Assembly (NCBI GenBank): GCA_028869725.1
Contig: JAGWRJ010000616.1
Coordinates: 1 to 8,241, forward strand
Direction of reading: 5' to 3'
From: Alphaproteobacteria bacterium
GTDB lineage: Bacteria > Pseudomonadota > Alphaproteobacteria > Micropepsales > Micropepsaceae
Length of the DNA stretch: 8,241 bases
How positions within the stretch are numbered: the first letter of the stretch is position 1; each line of letters opens with the position of its first letter. Both the position numbers and the translations under genes were made by a program. The notes under the pieces are model-generated. The model was not told the origin of the DNA and did no database searches. It worked only from the letters and a program-made list of their open reading frames with translations. Below are positions 6,609-8,241 of the stretch, piece by piece.

Positions 6609-6636
6609 GACTCCCAACTGGTGTTGTTTAGATCGA
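6522..6636. repeat. Imperfect direct repeat pair in the intergenic region
   Basis: Bases about 6522-6545 and 6613-6636 share a repeat of about 24 bp. The core is GTGTTGATTAGA-CGA at 6531-6545 and GTGTTGTTTAGATCGA at 6621-6636, preceded by CTAGCTGG and CCAACTG. The copies start 90 bp apart. On the minus strand both read TCTAA(T/A)CAACACC, upstream of the E2-E1 operon, consistent with paired regulator sites. Confidence 0.45.
6537..6564 (-). promoter_or_regulatory. Possible sigma-70-type promoter for the E2-E1 operon
   Basis: Read on the minus strand, TTGTGA (6564-6559) and TCTAAT (6542-6537) are separated by 16 bp, matching 4 of 6 and 5 of 6 consensus bases. The -10 box lies inside one copy of the direct repeat. 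The predicted leader to the E2-E1 start would be about 165 bases. The assignment is from consensus only. Confidence 0.25.
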
Positions 6637-6933
6637 TACAAAGGCGCTTGTGGAGAGCGCGTAAAGGTGCCGGCGACAGGCGCTCGGGGGTGTGCTGCTA
6701 GGTGTCGATACCCTCCCGGCCAGGCCCCTAGCCGCAACCGAATCTCATGTGGAAACTGAAGTACTGATTCATGGGCATGGCAGCGAAGACCCAGTGGATC
6801 AATGCCACCTGCAAGCACTGCCAAGGCGGACCGAAAGCGTGCGTCCGCCCGACGACATCGCGGTTCACGTCGGTTTAGCTGGCGACAGTAGTGGGGTACT
6901 GACGCACAATGCAGCAAGCGATGGAGATGACGA

Positions 6934-7485
6934 ATGTTGGTAGATCCGCTGCTCGAGGAGGTAGTCAAGGGGCCTCGCGGGATGATTCTCGGAATCGAGG
7001 CCTGCGTGGAGTGCGAGTGCCTGGTTTCCGCCGTGACGTTGATATTTGCGGCCATCGACGCGCTGGCCGCCCTCACTCGCCCGACAACCCAGCCCGAAAC
7101 GGACGGCGAGATCTTCCGGGCCTGGGCGACTCGCTATATCAACCCCGCTGTGCGCTTGCATTGCAGCGCGCAGGATCTGTGGGGTGCGCGTTGCGGCGTG
7201 CTGCACACTTACAGTCCCGAGGCCACTCGCGCGGCGAAGTTAGGCGCCCGCCGCGTCTACTACGAATGGCGTCAAGGGCCGCCGGCTGACGCGGTGCGCA
7301 CCCTGCCTGCCGATGCCATCGTCCTCATCGTCGAGAACCTATACGAAGCGCTGGTCGACGCAGCCAACGCGTACATGCATGATATTGCCGCGGACGCCCA
7401 GCTGGCCCTGCGCGTGAACGTACACCTAGCGAGTCTGCTCTGCTACGAGCCCTATATTCCGCTTGTGGCTGAGACGAGCATGTGA
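6934..7485 (+). CDS. HEPN-like hypothetical protein with RxxxxH motif
   Basis: This 183-residue protein has an all-helical look and no signal peptide or membrane segment. An early block, VTLIFAAIDALAAL (34-47), supplies acidic Asp42. It is followed by FRAWATRYINPA (61-72) and DLWGARCGVLHTYSPEA (81-97), in which Arg86 and His91 form the Rx4H pattern typical of HEPN ribonucleases. This D-L-W-x-A-R-C-x-L-L/V-H pattern recurs in a widespread set of unnamed bacterial proteins, to my knowledge without an assigned activity. The ATG at 6934 is preceded by GGAG at good distance. The gene faces away from the E2-E1 operon and converges with the second JAB gene. It could be an RNase-type effector, an antitoxin-less toxin, or a structural HEPN protein. 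The CDS is well supported; the function is inference. Confidence 0.75.
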   Translation: MLVDPLLEEVVKGPRGMILGIEACVECECLVSAVTLIFAAIDALAALTRPTTQPETDGEIFRAWATRYINPAVRLHCSAQDLWGARCGVLHTYSPEATRAAKLGARRVYYEWRQGPPADAVRTLPADAIVLIVENLYEALVDAANAYMHDIAADAQLALRVNVHLASLLCYEPYIPLVAETSM

Positions 7486-7653
7486 TCCACGCCCTTTTCG
7501 AATGCTCAGTAATCGACTGGACACTACGGGGGGGCGATTGCAGCTCTTCCTACCACCGGATAACACTGGCTAATCCCTGACCTTTTCTGACGGAACGCCC
7601 GTATATATGTGTGTGCCCTCGTCTACGGTTATCTCGCCTGGACCGCCACGAAC
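7486..7653. other. Convergent gap without a visible gene
   Basis: This 168 bp stretch lies between the HEPN-like gene and the second JAB gene. It contains a run of seven G at about 7530 and an alternating TATATATGTGTGTG tract near 7601-7614. I see no terminator-type hairpin with a T tract and no convincing open frame. Confidence 0.4.
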
Positions 7654-8139
7654 TCAGAACAGTTGAACACGCACCGCTCTTACTTCCGGTAGCGGTTCTC
7701 GCGGATTCGCCAAACAGAATGCACGAATCATCCATTCGGCCTTAGCCTGAGCAAGGAGGATCATGACTGGGCTCGGACAACGGGCTTCGGGACTTTCGGC
7801 AATAGTCCTCATTGTGCGTATATCGAGCGGGCTTAAGACAGGTGGACCTTGAGGGTGGGTATGCCAGTCTCCTAGATAGACGGTCCTTCCATTTGATTCC
7901 CAAAAAATGCGGTGCATCTGCTCCGTTTGATAACTGTGATCAGGCAAAAACGTCTCGCGGTGATGCTGAGCCTGTGGGCCAGGCCCGACTATTTCTGTAA
8001 CCACTGCTGACTTATTACTCAGGTAGCCAGCGAGGATACCTCCAGCCTCAAGAGGAAAGTACTCATCTGCCAGCTCTTTCAGCTTGCACCCAACCGTCCG
8101 GGATATCCAAACGCTGTTAATGATTGGGGCAGTTCGCAT
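7654..8139 (-). CDS. Second JAB/MPN-family metallo-isopeptidase
   Basis: This 161-residue protein has all JAB/MPN catalytic positions: Glu31 in PLEAGGILAGY, His93 and His95 in GDWHTHP, Ser103, and Asp106 (HxHx10D). The block VGPGPQAQHH (51-60) followed by FLPDHSYQTEQM (64-75) and YLGDWHTHP is typical of bacterial JAB proteins found beside E1/E2-like or CBASS genes. It shares only the signature residues with the JAB at 4141-4644, so it is not a recent duplicate. It is predicted to be a cytoplasmic protease that removes or processes ubiquitin-like modifiers. It reads in the same direction as the E2-E1 operon but is separated from it by the plus-strand HEPN-like gene. The base composition looks less GC-rich than the neighbours. 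The ATG at 8139 has only a weak upstream ribosome site and appears to overlap the end of an upstream gene. Confidence 0.85.
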   Translation of the reverse strand: MRTAPIINSVWISRTVGCKLKELADEYFPLEAGGILAGYLSNKSAVVTEIVGPGPQAQHHRETFLPDHSYQTEQMHRIFWESNGRTVYLGDWHTHPQGPPVLSPLDIRTMRTIAESPEARCPSPVMILLAQAKAEWMIRAFCLANPREPLPEVRAVRVQLF

Positions 8140-8241
8140 GCGGCGGCAACCTATAGGCCTTCCACGCCGGAAGCTGTGGGAAACCGCTCTTGTCGCGCAA
8201 CTGCAGTGTCGCGATGCTCCATGTATATGCGGGCTGACGGC
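8117..8241 (-). CDS. Probable 3' end of a gene upstream of the second JAB gene (partial)
   Basis: On the minus strand a frame is open from the window edge to a TAA at 8119-8117. It reads RQPAYTWSIATLQLRDKSGF... and ends ...LPPHANCPNH. It has a believable amino-acid mix and mostly G or C in third positions, and it would overlap the start of the JAB gene by 23 bp, a sign of translational coupling. The other two frames are also open for part of this interval; one ends at a TAG just before the JAB ATG. Forty residues are too few to name a family. By context the missing gene could be the E1/E2-type or CBASS-type partner of this JAB protein. Confidence 0.35.
   Translation of the reverse strand, partial: RQPAYTWSIATLQLRDKSGFPQLPAWKAYRLPPHANCPNH

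Larger units (their letters stand above)
6364..6933. other. Long divergent intergenic region, no secure gene
   Basis: This 570 bp lies between the divergent E2-E1 operon and the HEPN-like gene at 6934. Open frames here are short or poor in normal protein composition. Three mini-ORFs look better than background: 6367-6453 minus, 6483-6608 minus, and 6771-6878 plus (35 codons starting MGMAAKTQWINATCKHC, no ribosome binding site). The interval also contains an imperfect direct repeat (6522-6545 and 6613-6636) and a possible minus-strand promoter. Such a long gap in a compact operon region could hold regulatory sites, a small RNA, or a decayed gene. Confidence 0.4.

Noticed and set aside
6476..6640. 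Integron attC site, suggested by CTCTAAC near 6481 and TTAGA repeats
   Set aside because: The required matched RYYYAAC and GTTRRRY core boxes are not paired, and no integron integrase is present.
6483..7076. A 197-codon minus-strand open frame spanning the gap and the start of the HEPN-like gene
   Set aside because: It overlaps the HEPN-like gene antisense and has a Ser/His/Arg/Pro-rich composition typical of a shadow. Only its last 41 codons were kept, as a low-confidence small ORF.
7595..7615. TATATATGTGTGTG tract as a microsatellite or promoter
   Set aside because: It is too short to be a meaningful repeat array, and no gene starts at a fitting distance on either strand.
2533..8139. Complete type II CBASS locus
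   Set aside because: No protein in the window shows a nucleotidyltransferase GS...D-x-D pattern, and no CBASS-type phospholipase, nuclease or membrane effector is visible. Only the Cap2/Cap3-like parts are supported.

Overview
The window looks like an accessory region of a GC-rich proteobacterium. The codon usage and gene types fit Pseudomonas, Xanthomonas or Stenotrophomonas-like hosts, but nothing in the sequence fixes the species. No rRNA, tRNA or CRISPR array was seen. Assignments rest on motif reading; no database search was possible.

Left part (about 1-2533) is a site-specific recombination module. A KfrA-type coiled-coil DNA-binding protein (308-1207, minus) and a tyrosine recombinase (1313-2401, plus) are divergently transcribed from a 105 bp gap. 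That gap holds a perfect 6 bp inverted repeat with a 7 bp spacer. The arrangement matches the TnpT/TnpS cointegrate-resolution pair and rst site of Tn4651-type Tn3-family transposons. The left edge may hold the first codons of another minus-strand gene. Downstream of the recombinase is a gene-free stretch with a cluster of TTGACC/GGTCAA half-sites.

The middle (2533-6363, minus strand) is a compact four-gene operon. It runs from an E2-E1 (ubiquitin-conjugating plus ubiquitin-activating) fusion, through a JAB/MPN metallo-isopeptidase whose GTG start directly follows the E2-E1 stop, to two unnamed proteins with HEPN-like features, the last resembling AbiU2. The first two genes correspond to the Cap2/Cap3 pair of type II CBASS and to other bacterial ubiquitin-like conjugation systems. 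However, no CD-NTase and no recognisable ubiquitin-like gene is in the window. This orphan conjugation/deconjugation operon with HEPN-like partners is the best candidate for a little-described (probably antiphage) system.

The right part holds a roughly 570 bp gap that separates the operon from a divergent plus-strand HEPN-like gene with an RxxxxH motif (6934-7485). A second, clearly different JAB/MPN protease follows (7654-8139, minus), preceded by the probable tail of another minus-strand gene that runs off the window. The gap contains an imperfect direct repeat, a possible operon promoter and a few mini-ORFs, one ending in Tyr-Ala-Gly just before the E2-E1 gene. The proposed working model is that the E2-E1 protein attaches a target or modifier, the JAB proteins reverse this, and the HEPN-like proteins are effectors or targets. 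The model is inference; the catalytic motifs of the E2-E1 and both JAB proteins are directly visible.
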